This document shows positions 16,269-24,390 of a DNA stretch of 63,729 nucleotides, piece by piece; position 1 is the stretch's first letter, and the number at the start of each line of letters is the position of its first letter. The position numbers and the translations under genes are program-made. The DNA is from Acetobacterium fimetarium (GTDB lineage Bacteria > Bacillota > Clostridia > Eubacteriales > Eubacteriaceae). Under the pieces are notes generated by a model that was given only the letters and a program-made list of their open reading frames with translations, did not search any database and had not been told where the DNA came from. The DNA is taken from positions 1-63,729 of the forward strand of contig NZ_WJBC01000017.1 in the NCBI RefSeq assembly GCF_014284475.1, read 5' to 3'.

Positions 16269-18190
16269 ATACTAAAATTTATCATGAACAAATTAAAAGT
16301 TCGCTGGAACGATGTGCCAAATTGGGAATAACGGAAGACCAAGTCTACAGCAAAAAAATCATTGATCATGCTGAATTGCAGGATGTGTTTTCAAAAAACA
16401 GAGATTTGATCTTAACCGCATCGCCATATATTGAACACCTGATGAGTATTGTGCGCGGGAAAAACTTTTTCGTGCTGCTGACAGACCGAGAGGGCTGTAT
16501 TCTCAATGCCCTTGGGGATGAAAAAATACTGTCGGAAGCATTCAACCTGAAAATGATTGCCGGTGCCTATATGAATGAAGAATCCATCGGGACGAATGCG
16601 ATGTCCCTGGTTATCAAATCGGAAGCGCCGGTACAACTGTCAGGAAAAGATCATTTCATCAAAGCCTATCACCGCTGGACCTGTTCCGGAGCGCCTATCA
16701 AAGACGTCAGCGGCAACCTGATCGGCGCACTGAATTTGACCGGCTATTCAGATTCGGTCCATCCCCATACACTGGGAATGGTCATCGCTGCCTCCAATGC
16801 CATTGAAGAGATGCTCAAGGTAAAAGAATTTAACCGCCTTCAGAACATGACGAACAGACACATCAAAACGATTTTCAATTCCATGCCGGTCGCGATTCTG
16901 ACTTCTGACTTGGACGGCAATATCAAAATACACAATCAGCGGGCGGTCGATTTATTCGGCAATAAATACAAACAATTGACGGCGACGAACGTCAGTGAAA
17001 TTATTGAAGAGTGGAGCAGTGTCAAGGAAGCCATTAACCGGGAAAAAAATGTGACCCGGTTTGTGAATATCAGGGCCTTGAGAAATCATTTCCCCTGTGC
17101 GATGACAGCCAGCCCCATCTACAATCCCCAAGATGACAGCATCGAGGTGGTGTTTATTCTGAGAGAAGATAAGTCGAAGACAAACAAGAAACAATATCAA
17201 CCCTATTATACGTTCGACAAAATAATGGGACAAGATGAGAGCTTTGTGAATACCATCGAGTATGCCAAGAAAATCTCAAATAACCGGTCGACTATTCTGA
17301 TCTCGGGAGAAAGCGGCTGCGGGAAAGAAGTATTTGCCCAGGCCATTCACAATTATAGCAAGCGAATGGATGAACCGTTCATTGCGCTGAACTGCGGCGC
17401 CATTCCCAATCAATTGATTGAATCGGAGCTGTTTGGTTACGAAGAAGGCGCCTATACCGGGGCCAAAAAGGGCGGAAATATCGGGAAATTCGAACAGGCA
17501 AACAACGGAACCATCATGCTGGATGAGATTGGAGAAATGCCTCTGGATATGCAGACCCGGTTACTGAGGGTGCTGCAGGAAAACATCATCACCCGAATCG
17601 GCAGCCAGAATCCGATTCCGATCGATGTGAGAATCATTGCCGCAACAAACAAGGATTTAAAAAAGGAAGTTGAACTCGGCCGCTTCCGCAAGGATTTGTT
17701 TTATCGACTGAATGTGCTGCCGCTGTATCTGCCGCCATTAAAAGAAAGAAAAAGCGATATCGATCTGCTTTTTCAGTATTTCATGAAAAATATCTCGGAA
17801 AAATACGGCAGAAAAGAAATTGAAATTTCAGCAGAATCGCGTAAGATACTGGAAAATTACAACTGGCCCGGTAATGTCAGAGAACTGGAAAATGTGGTCG
17901 AGCTGATCATCGGGACCGAGTCGTTTCCCGGCAAATATTTCGCTAAAAATTCAAGTCAGGATATTCAGTCGTTATCTGATCATGCAACAGATGATCAGTC
18001 GGCAATCGCTGCCAGTGAGCGTTTGGAAAACTTGGATCCATCACGATTGGATATGAGCTATGTTGAAAAAGAACATATAACCAAGGTTCTGAAACTGTTT
18101 CAGGGAAATATCAGCCAGGCATCTCAGGCTTTGGGAGTGCAGAGAAATACCTTGTACAGTAAGATCAAAAAATATCGGATTGTTGTCTGA
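16265..18190 (+). CDS. Sigma-54-dependent transcriptional activator (AcoR/DhaR-like)
   Basis: This 641-residue enhancer-binding protein has an N-terminal GAF-type sensor region (about 50-190), a PAS-like region (about 200-300) and a central AAA+ domain. Walker A is GESGCGKE and the sigma-54 contact loop reads GAYTGA in place of GAFTGA. A Fis-type helix-turn-helix closes the protein (ISQASQALGVQRNTLYSKIK). There is no receiver domain, so a small ligand sensed by GAF or PAS is likely. It is the last gene of the Mop cluster and the only such activator in the window. The cluster begins at a sigma-54 promoter at 3764, so positive self-control of the whole operon is the simplest reading (inference). 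Confidence 0.9.
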   Translation: MNTKIYHEQIKSSLERCAKLGITEDQVYSKKIIDHAELQDVFSKNRDLILTASPYIEHLMSIVRGKNFFVLLTDREGCILNALGDEKILSEAFNLKMIAGAYMNEESIGTNAMSLVIKSEAPVQLSGKDHFIKAYHRWTCSGAPIKDVSGNLIGALNLTGYSDSVHPHTLGMVIAASNAIEEMLKVKEFNRLQNMTNRHIKTIFNSMPVAILTSDLDGNIKIHNQRAVDLFGNKYKQLTATNVSEIIEEWSSVKEAINREKNVTRFVNIRALRNHFPCAMTASPIYNPQDDSIEVVFILREDKSKTNKKQYQPYYTFDKIMGQDESFVNTIEYAKKISNNRSTILISGESGCGKEVFAQAIHNYSKRMDEPFIALNCGAIPNQLIESELFGYEEGAYTGAKKGGNIGKFEQANNGTIMLDEIGEMPLDMQTRLLRVLQENIITRIGSQNPIPIDVRIIAATNKDLKKEVELGRFRKDLFYRLNVLPLYLPPLKERKSDIDLLFQYFMKNISEKYGRKEIEISAESRKILENYNWPGNVRELENVVELIIGTESFPGKYFAKNSSQDIQSLSDHATDDQSAIAASERLENLDPSRLDMSYVEKEHITKVLKLFQGNISQASQALGVQRNTLYSKIKKYRIVV

Positions 18191-18254
18191 TTTCTGATTG
18201 TCGATATACTGAAGTCGGCCAATTGTTGCAAATTCATAGCCGCGGATGCGACCA

Positions 18255-18286
18255 GTTGAAAATGTTATAGCATTTTCAACTTTTTT
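18255..18286 (+). terminator. Rho-independent terminator ending the Mop operon
   Basis: A perfect 10-base stem (GTTGAAAATG at 18255-18264 and its complement at 18271-18280) with a 6-base loop is followed by six T. It marks the end of the cluster that starts at 3764. Confidence 0.9.
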
Positions 18287-18310
18287 CTATGCAAACGGTA
18301 ATCAATTATA

Positions 18311-18342
18311 TATAATGTAAATCGTAAGAATGATTATAATCA
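18311..18342 (+). promoter_or_regulatory. Promoter region with a 12-base palindrome before the C-GCAxxG-C-C gene
   Basis: TATAAT at 18311-18316 could be a -10 box, though the matching -35 (TATGCA at 18288) is poor. Just downstream, TGATTATAATCA at 18331-18342 is a perfect palindrome resembling Fur- or PerR-type boxes, placed where a repressor would block transcription. The regulator is unknown. Confidence 0.4.
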
Positions 18343-18382
18343 ATGTTAGTTCTTAAAACAAGAAACAAACCGGAGGAGAATA

Positions 18383-18823
18383 ATGGAAAAACTGGTAGAA
18401 AGCTACAACGCTTATGGAAAAGACAAGCCCCAGGAAGAACAGCCGCTTTATCATATGAATTGCGCAGAGACCCTGCTTCGGGCCGCCAATGACAAATATG
18501 ATTTCGATCTGAGTACGGAAAGCTATAAAATGCTGCAGGGCTTCGGCGCTGGATTTTATTCGGAAAAAACATGCGGGGCTTTTTCTGGTTCATTGGCAGC
18601 ACTGGGATTATTATATGCAGAGGAGCGGCCAACCGATCAGGCGAAAATCACGAAGGCGGCCAAACTTCTGGTTAAAGAATTTGAAGAAGAGTTTGGCAGC
18701 ATCGATTGCGCTTACATCAAGAAATACCATCGAGATCCGGTTGCGGCATGTAACCCGGTTAAAATTCGGGCAGCTCAGGTTTTAAATCGCGTGGTGGAAG
18801 CCATGGAGAAAGAAGAAAATTAA
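18383..18823 (+). CDS. C-GCAxxG-C-C family protein
   Basis: The 146-residue protein shows the family motif well: MNCAETLL near residue 27, then LQGFGAGFYSEKTCGAFSGSLAALGLL, C113 in GSIDCAYI and C125 in VAACNP. The cysteines may bind a metal or Fe-S cluster; no member's reaction is firmly known. GGAGGAGA precedes the ATG. It lies outside the Mop operon, behind its terminator, and has its own promoter region. It is probably cotranscribed with the membrane protein gene 15 bases downstream. Confidence 0.82.
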   Translation: MEKLVESYNAYGKDKPQEEQPLYHMNCAETLLRAANDKYDFDLSTESYKMLQGFGAGFYSEKTCGAFSGSLAALGLLYAEERPTDQAKITKAAKLLVKEFEEEFGSIDCAYIKKYHRDPVAACNPVKIRAAQVLNRVVEAMEKEEN

Positions 18824-18838
18824 AAAGGAGGTTTTTAG

Positions 18839-19453
18839 ATGAATCAAAGTGATGTGAAGTCCTTTGGTGTGGATATGCTTGAACGTTCATACGGCAAGTG
18901 GTGGCTCATGCTTCTGGATGGGCTTTGCTATATTGCTTTATGTGCGTTGTCGATTATCTACGGCAGTCAGGCGCTGACGCTATTGGTATTAATTTTTGGT
19001 ATTTATCGTGGATTAATGGGCGCCCTTGCTATCATTTCTGCTCTGATCATCCGTAGTAAATATGGCTCAAGTGTAAGTTTTGGCATTGCTCGAGGAATAC
19101 TTGATTTGTTGATCGCTGTATTATTTTTAACAAATCCAAGTTTTGTCATTAAATTTATTGTTTTCATCATTGGTATGTGGGGAATAATCAGCGGTATTAT
19201 TTTATTGATCGCATCTGGAAGATCAGGAAGTGCGGCTAAGATCGTGAAAATTGTAATCGGGATTCTTTTAATCGCCTTTGGAATTTTTGCTTTTGTTAAT
19301 CCCATCGGACTGGCTAACTTTTTTATGATGATTATCGGTTTATTCCTCGGGGTGAGTGGTATTTTTCTTGTGGTGCAGTCAATTAATATGAAGAAAAATG
19401 ATTCGCAAATCAAGCACGAAAAACAAGGCTACGATGATTACAAAATTGAATAA
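18839..19453 (+). CDS. DUF308/HdeD-like membrane protein
   Basis: This 204-residue protein has about six hydrophobic segments in three helical-hairpin pairs. They are separated by short basic turns such as IIRSKYGSS and ASGRSGSAAK, and a hydrophilic tail (KKNDSQIKHEKQGYDDYKIE) follows. This is the layout of HdeD/DUF308 proteins; E. coli HdeD is linked to acid resistance, but the biochemical role of the family is unclear. AAAAGGAGG before the ATG gives strong translation. A terminator follows directly. Confidence 0.78.
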   Translation: MNQSDVKSFGVDMLERSYGKWWLMLLDGLCYIALCALSIIYGSQALTLLVLIFGIYRGLMGALAIISALIIRSKYGSSVSFGIARGILDLLIAVLFLTNPSFVIKFIVFIIGMWGIISGIILLIASGRSGSAAKIVKIVIGILLIAFGIFAFVNPIGLANFFMMIIGLFLGVSGIFLVVQSINMKKNDSQIKHEKQGYDDYKIE

Positions 19454-19470
19454 AAGAGCGTTTGAATGAT

Positions 19471-19510
19471 AAAAAAACAGCCCCAACGATAAATCGTTGG
19501 GGCTGTTTTA
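19471..19510. terminator. Bidirectional terminator between the DUF308 and cold-shock genes
   Basis: The 14-base arms 19477-19490 and 19493-19506 are perfectly complementary. The left flank is A-rich and the right flank T-rich, so it can stop transcription from both sides between the convergent genes. Confidence 0.92.
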
Positions 19511-19520
19511 AATAATGAAA

Positions 19521-19721
19521 TTATGCAACTGAAACGTTTGTAGCCTGTAAGCCACGGTCAGTTTTTTCAGTATCGAATGTTACACGTTGTCCGTCAACAA
19601 GACTTTTACGTCCGTCAGTATTGATTGCTGAGAAATGTACGAATACATCTTCGCCGCCATCCACTGAAATAAAACCAAAACCTTTTTCGTCGTTAAACCA
19701 TTTTACTGTACCATTATTCAT
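19521..19721 (-). CDS. cspA: Cold-shock protein (CspA family)
   Basis: The 66-residue single-domain OB-fold protein has RNP1 as KGFGFI (residues 13-18) and RNP2 as VFVHF (27-31). The first strand is [11 protein letters not shown] and the C-terminus [13 protein letters not shown]. It binds single-stranded RNA and DNA and melts structures in mRNA. The ribosome site AGGAGG lies just before the ATG. The leader of about 126 bases contains a large hairpin near the transcription start. This suggests control at the RNA level, as in many csp genes. Confidence 0.95.
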   Translation of the reverse strand: MNNGTVKWFNDEKGFGFISVDGGEDVFVHFSAINTDGRKSLVDGQRVTFDTEKTDRGLQATNVSVA

Positions 19722-19771
19722 TTTTGGTACCTCCTAAATTTTAATATAAATCGTGATGCAAAAAAGAAAAA

Positions 19772-19823
19772 CACATATTTTTGAAAATCATTTAAACGTA
19801 AAAATGACTTTCAAAAATATGTG
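19772..19823 (-). promoter_or_regulatory. Long hairpin in the cspA leader
   Basis: The 15-base arms 19772-19786 and 19809-19823 are perfectly complementary, with CATTT/AAATG inside extending the stem. In the direction of cspA transcription the hairpin is followed by a T-rich run (GTTTTTCTTTTTTG). It could therefore act as a transcription attenuator or as a temperature-sensitive leader structure. Confidence 0.6.
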
Positions 19824-19853
19824 AAATCAATAAATACACTTTAATTCCTCTTC

Positions 19854-19882
19854 AGTATACAGCATGAAAAGTGTTTTGTCAA
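19854..19882 (-). promoter_or_regulatory. Sigma-A promoter of cspA
   Basis: On the minus strand TTGACA (19882-19877), a 17-base spacer and TATACT (19859-19854) form an almost ideal promoter. Transcription would start near 19847, giving a leader of about 126 bases. Confidence 0.85.
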
Positions 19883-20033
19883 ATGGTTTCATAAAATGCT
19901 TTATTGCACTTAAGTAACAAGAAGAATTCAGCGGACAGCTGGATTCTTCTTAAAAACCAAGCCAAAATCAAAATCAGAGTATGGCCGTTGGTGCGGATGC
20001 CAAAATCAATCCAAAAAAAGCAGAACTCAAGAT

Positions 20034-20282
20034 TTATGTGGTACAATAATTATTGAAGTCAATAGATTCATAATTTCGTTTCAAAAGTTCTTTGGCTTCT
20101 TTGATAACTTCTTTTTCTGAAATCGGAAGTCTTATCTCACGTATTTCAATAATTTTAAAAGGCTCATCCCGAACGGATTTAGTCAATGTATAACCACCAT
20201 AAATTTTGGGAACGATTTTTACTTCGAAATTGCCGAAGGAAACTAAGGTGTTGTGGCCATCAGATGTTAATTTTTCAAACAT
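20034..20282 (-). CDS. Small protein of unknown function
   Basis: The likely product has 82 residues, starting MFEKLTSDGHNTLVSFGNFE at 20282 after an AGGAAG site; a longer frame goes back to 20309 but lacks a good site. The sequence suggests beta strands in the first half (NFEVKIVPKIYGGYTLTK) and a charged helix in the second (SEKEVIKEAKELLKRNYESI). There is no signal peptide or membrane segment, and I do not recognise a family. It is alone, transcribed away from uvrC, with a TATAAT-like box in the shared gap near 20334. It is plausible as a gene because of its ribosome site and isolation. Confidence 0.55.
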   Translation of the reverse strand: MFEKLTSDGHNTLVSFGNFEVKIVPKIYGGYTLTKSVRDEPFKIIEIREIRLPISEKEVIKEAKELLKRNYESIDFNNYCTT

Positions 20283-20414
20283 GGTAACACTTCCTTTCTT
20301 TAAGATCAATCAATGTTTAAATAGTATTATTATTATACCAAAGTTAACCGGTAAATAAACAGGAAAATATAAAAAAAAGATTATTTTAAGACAAAACAAC
20401 TCAGGTGAAAAACA

Positions 20415-22250
20415 ATGTATGACAAAAACAAACTAAAGGACCTGCCACAGAGTCCGGGTATCTATATGATGAAGAACAACCAGGGAGAGATTATTTATGT
20501 CGGCAAAGCGATCAACCTCCGTAATCGGGTACGCCAGTATTTTCATTCGCCGCATAACCTGACATCCAAAACGGCGGTGCTGGTTTCACATATCGAAACG
20601 ATCGAAACGATCGTGACGGGCTCCGAAATGGAAGCGCTGATACTGGAATGCAATTTGATCAAAACACATATGCCCCGGTATAACATCCTGCTCAAGGATG
20701 ACAAAAGTTATCCCTGGATCAGAGTAACGACGAATGAAGAATATCCAAGAATCATGATGACACGAGAGTATAAAAAGGATGGCGGCAAATATTTTGGCCC
20801 GTTCACGAGCAGCTTTGCGGTAAAAAACACCATCGAAGCCATTCTGAAGATCTATCCGCTGAAAACCTGCAGCCGTCAGGTGATATCCGGGAAAAAAAAT
20901 GGTCGCCCCTGTCTGAACTATCATATCGGTCAGTGTCAGGCGCCTTGCCAGGGAAATGTATCCCGGGAAAAATACCGCCAGGATATTCAGGCCATTCTGG
21001 ATATTTTAAATGGCCGGCACCCCAATCTGATCAGAAGCCTCAAAGACAAAATGAAGGCGGCATCGCTGAATCTGAATTATGAAGAAGCCGCAAAGTATCG
21101 GGACCAGATAGCGGGCATTGAACATATTGTGGAAAAGCAGAAAATCATCTCCAATTCCAAACAGGATCAGGACTTCATTGCAATGGCTACGGAGGATGAG
21201 ATTGGCTGCATTCAGGTGTTTCATGTCAGAGAAGGAAAACTCATGGGACGTGATCATTTCTTTATGGAAGGTATTAAAGAAGTCGCTGTTTCCGAAGTCA
21301 TGGAAAGTTTTGTCAAACAGTATTATGCCAGCTGCGGATTTATTCCCAAAGAAATTATTCTGAAGGAAAAAATCGACGATAGGGAAACCATCGAAGCCTG
21401 GCTTAATTTAACCGCCGGAAAAAAGATTGAAATTCAAATATCCCAAAAAGGAAAAAAGATGAAGATGCTGGAGATGGTAGAAGAAAATGCCGACCTGGCG
21501 CTGAAGCAGCATCTGCTCGAGAAAAGACAGAAGCTGGAGCGCTCCCAAAGCCGTCTGGACGGCCTGGCTGATCTTCTTAAGCTGGAAACAAAACCAAAGC
21601 GAATTGAAGCGTATGATATTTCCAATATCAGCGGGACGAACAATGTCGGTGGGATGGTTGTCTTTGAAGAGGGCAGACTGAATCGGAATGCCTGTCGTCG
21701 CTTTAAGATCAAGTCGGTTGAAGGTCAGAATGACTATGCAAGCATGCAGGAAATGGTGTTTAGAAGAATGGAACGCGCCATGAAAACCCAGCTGCCAAAC
21801 ACTTTTTTGCCGCTTCCGGAAATCATGATGATCGACGGGGGCGTGGGACATGTTGCTGCGGTGGAAAGCATCGTCTCGCTGTATCCGGTGAGCATTGCGG
21901 TCTGCGGCCTGGTAAAGGATGATCACCATCGTCTCCGCGGAATTCATTTCAAAGGGCAGGAATACCCGCTGAAAAAAGCCACACCACTGGGGGTGTTCCT
22001 TTTTGAAATATCCGAAGAAGTCCACCGGTATACCCTCGGGTATCATCAGGTGCTCAGAAAGAAAGAAATGCTGACATCACGTCTGGAAGAAATACCGGGC
22101 GTGGGTAAAAAACGTCGGGAGGTGCTGATGGCGCATTTCGGTAATATCAACGCGATAAAAAGAGCGAATATGGAAGAAATAATGACAATCCCTGGGATGC
22201 AGAAAAAAACAGCCCAGGCAATCGTTGAATATTTCCACAGAGAGTCGTAA
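20415..22250 (+). CDS. uvrC: Excinuclease ABC subunit C
   Basis: The 611-residue UvrC makes both incisions in nucleotide excision repair with UvrA and UvrB. Domains in order are an N-terminal GIY-YIG nuclease (SPGIYMMKNNQGEIIYVGKA), a cysteine-rich stretch (CLNYHIGQCQAPCQG), a UVR domain (NYEEAAKYRDQIAGIE), the RNase H-like nuclease (RIEAYDISNISGTN, IMIDGGVGH) and C-terminal helix-hairpin-helix motifs (IPGVGKKRREVLMAHF, IPGMQKKTAQAIVEY). Length and motifs are normal for the family. It is the first of four genes on the same strand. Confidence 0.97.
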   Translation: MYDKNKLKDLPQSPGIYMMKNNQGEIIYVGKAINLRNRVRQYFHSPHNLTSKTAVLVSHIETIETIVTGSEMEALILECNLIKTHMPRYNILLKDDKSYPWIRVTTNEEYPRIMMTREYKKDGGKYFGPFTSSFAVKNTIEAILKIYPLKTCSRQVISGKKNGRPCLNYHIGQCQAPCQGNVSREKYRQDIQAILDILNGRHPNLIRSLKDKMKAASLNLNYEEAAKYRDQIAGIEHIVEKQKIISNSKQDQDFIAMATEDEIGCIQVFHVREGKLMGRDHFFMEGIKEVAVSEVMESFVKQYYASCGFIPKEIILKEKIDDRETIEAWLNLTAGKKIEIQISQKGKKMKMLEMVEENADLALKQHLLEKRQKLERSQSRLDGLADLLKLETKPKRIEAYDISNISGTNNVGGMVVFEEGRLNRNACRRFKIKSVEGQNDYASMQEMVFRRMERAMKTQLPNTFLPLPEIMMIDGGVGHVAAVESIVSLYPVSIAVCGLVKDDHHRLRGIHFKGQEYPLKKATPLGVFLFEISEEVHRYTLGYHQVLRKKEMLTSRLEEIPGVGKKRREVLMAHFGNINAIKRANMEEIMTIPGMQKKTAQAIVEYFHRES

Positions 22251-22287
22251 AGACGCTTTCTGGCAACAGAACTTTGAGGTGGAATAG

Positions 22288-23322
22288 TTGGGTAAATTAG
22301 TCAGTAATAAATTTATGAAAAGAGAAAAGAAGCGAATGAATGGAAAAGTAGATCTGGACGAATTCTGCAAAGAGCTGAATTTAGAAAAAATATATTATGA
22401 ATCAAACGAATTGAACTTGGGCGACAGCGGCATCAATCGACCGGGACTCCAGCTGCATGGCTATTACAATTATTTCGACAAGGATCGGATTCAGCTGATC
22501 GGAAAGGTGGAAACCGCCTATCTGTGTGACCTTGATATCGAAGTGAGAAAGCAGCGCATCGATGATTTCTTTGCTTATGAATTTCCCTGCTTTATTGTCT
22601 GCTGGGATTTGGACGAGGCCGATTTTTTCCTGGAAGCCGCGAAAAAATACGGCCGCACGCTTTTAAAAAGCAAGGAGCATACCAATTCTCTTTTTTACCA
22701 CCTGGTCAACTATCTTGATGAACTGACGGCGCCAACGGTCAGCCTGCACGGCGTACTGGTGGAAGTTTTCGGTGTCGGCGTTCTGATTACCGGGCCCAGC
22801 GGCATCGGAAAAAGTGAAACAGCGCTGGAAATTGTAAAACGGGGCCATTGTCTGATTGCCGATGACGTGGTCGAAGTCAAACGCATTCGCGACAATCATC
22901 TGACGGGCACGGCACCGGAACTGCTGCAGCATTTTATGGAGATCAGAGGAATCGGGATCATCGATGTCAAGACGCTTTATGGCGCCAGAGCGGTTAAACG
23001 TGTGGTGGAAATCGATATGGTGATCCGGCTGGAAAATTGGGACGAACGGTCTCCCTACGACCGCTTGGGACTTGATGAAGAAAAACTCGATATTCTGGGA
23101 ATCGAAGTCCCCAAAGTCATGATTCCCGTATCCGGCGGCCGAAACCTGGCCTGCATCATTGAAACAGCCGCCATCAATAATCGCACGAAACAATATGGCT
23201 ATCATTCTGCCCAGGTATTCTGCGACCGCGTTGCCCATCAGAACGAACTCGAAGTGGAAAAACGGAAGTTGAAGAAAAAGCAAGCGGAAGAGAAGCAAAA
23301 CAGGGAGGAAAATGAAAAATGA
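22288..23322 (+). CDS. hprK: HPr kinase/phosphorylase
   Basis: The 344-residue enzyme phosphorylates and dephosphorylates HPr on Ser46, the central step of carbon catabolite control in Bacillota. The Walker A motif is GPSGIGKSE near residue 170. The family region EIRGIGIIDVKTLYGARAVK follows, then GLDEEKLDILGIEVPK, and the tail is rich in Lys and Glu. The chosen start is TTG at 22288 with GAGGTGG before it. ATG codons at 22315 and 22336 in the same frame are alternatives, and family alignments would favour a start near 22336. The end overlaps the PHP gene by four bases. Confidence 0.95.
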   Translation: MGKLVSNKFMKREKKRMNGKVDLDEFCKELNLEKIYYESNELNLGDSGINRPGLQLHGYYNYFDKDRIQLIGKVETAYLCDLDIEVRKQRIDDFFAYEFPCFIVCWDLDEADFFLEAAKKYGRTLLKSKEHTNSLFYHLVNYLDELTAPTVSLHGVLVEVFGVGVLITGPSGIGKSETALEIVKRGHCLIADDVVEVKRIRDNHLTGTAPELLQHFMEIRGIGIIDVKTLYGARAVKRVVEIDMVIRLENWDERSPYDRLGLDEEKLDILGIEVPKVMIPVSGGRNLACIIETAAINNRTKQYGYHSAQVFCDRVAHQNELEVEKRKLKKKQAEEKQNREENEK

Positions 23323-24101
23323 GAAATTATGTATTGGACGCACACACCCATACTCTGGCCTGCGGTCATGCCTACAGCACCGTCCTGGAACTCATTGATG
23401 CCGCGGCCAAAAAGAACCTCGAATTGATCTGTATTACGGAGCATGGATCGGAGCTGCCGGGAGCACCCACGCCGCTGTTCTTTGCCAATTTGCGGGTTAT
23501 TCCCGGGAAACTGAACAATGTCAAAGTGCTCAAGGGGATCGAGAGCAATATCATGGATACCGACGGCAATACGGATATTCCCAGGCAGTATCTCGACAGA
23601 ATGGAGATCCGATCGGCGTCGCTCCATACGCCGACCTTTAAACCGAAAACCAAAAATGAAAATACCAGTGCCGTATTAGGTGCCATTGCCAATCCCGAGG
23701 TCGATTTTATCTGCCATCTTGGCAATCCGACCTATGAGCTGGATTATGAAGTGATTCTTCAGGATGCAAAAAAACACAACACACTGATTGAAATCAACAA
23801 TGGCTCATTCATCGTCAGAAAGGGATCTAAGCCGAACTGTGAATGGATTGCCAACCGCTGCAAAGAACTGGAGATCCCGGTCATTCTCGGCACCGACACG
23901 CATTTTGCAACCGCAATCGGCGATTTCACCTATGCGGATAAAGTGTTGGATAATGTGGATTTTCCGGATGAATTGATCATCAATCTGGAGACAAGCCGTC
24001 TGATCAAGTATCTGGAAAACAAAGGCCGAACACTTTTTGTCGATCCGAAGAAATGTGCGCAAGATTTGTTTTTGAAAAATGATCAAACTGTGATAGAATA
24101 A
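23319..24101 (+). CDS. PHP-domain phosphatase (YcdX-like)
   Basis: This 260-residue protein begins with DAHTHT, a metal-binding PHP signature, followed by ITEHG, a histidine in SASLHTP, CHLGNP, and DTHFA near residue 192. These residues bind a trinuclear zinc or manganese site in YcdX-type phosphatases. The natural substrate is unknown. In related bacteria a PHP gene often sits with hprK and uvrC, and it overlaps hprK here (ATGA), so coupled expression is likely. A large palindromic repeat separates it from prfA. Confidence 0.88.
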   Translation: MRNYVLDAHTHTLACGHAYSTVLELIDAAAKKNLELICITEHGSELPGAPTPLFFANLRVIPGKLNNVKVLKGIESNIMDTDGNTDIPRQYLDRMEIRSASLHTPTFKPKTKNENTSAVLGAIANPEVDFICHLGNPTYELDYEVILQDAKKHNTLIEINNGSFIVRKGSKPNCEWIANRCKELEIPVILGTDTHFATAIGDFTYADKVLDNVDFPDELIINLETSRLIKYLENKGRTLFVDPKKCAQDLFLKNDQTVIE

Positions 24102-24206
24102 AAAGATCAGATTATTTTAGAAATAGTTAGAGGTATAAAAATTGTTGTAGCGGATATAAGAAAAACGACCGACTTTTGTAAAAATTAATTCCCCGTAAGA
24201 ATAGAT

Positions 24207-24366
24207 AATTGCGAAGATTCAAAAGAACGAACAATTGTTGCTTTGATGGCGGTTTACACAAACAATTTTGTAACGTGTAGGCGAACAGTTCGGAGAACTG
24301 TCCGCCGTACAGTGTAAAAATTGTTTCGTGTAAACCGGCAGCGAAGCTTGCAACCGTTTCGCAATT
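24207..24366 (+). repeat. Palindromic repeat family 1, copy A
   Basis: The core 24251-24336 (86 bases) folds into one long hairpin: GGTTTACACAAACAATTTTG on the left faces GAAATTGTT-like sequence ending GTGTAAACC on the right. The outer arms AATTGCGAA (24207-24215) and TTCGCAATT (24358-24366) extend the symmetry. A second copy in opposite orientation lies at 43006-43165. The right end is 24 bases before the prfA start. Confidence 0.8.
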
Positions 24367-24390
24367 GCCTGTAAAAAAATAAGGAGCAAT

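Noticed and set aside
22663-23343. Long antisense open frame across hprK
   Set aside because: It is a shadow of the hprK reading frame, with His/Phe-rich nonsense composition, no ribosome site and no family features. The same holds for long antisense frames in uvrC (21408-22046), prfA (24544-25131), the operon XdhC gene (13929-14582), flgE (31632-32171) and flhA (40382-40942).
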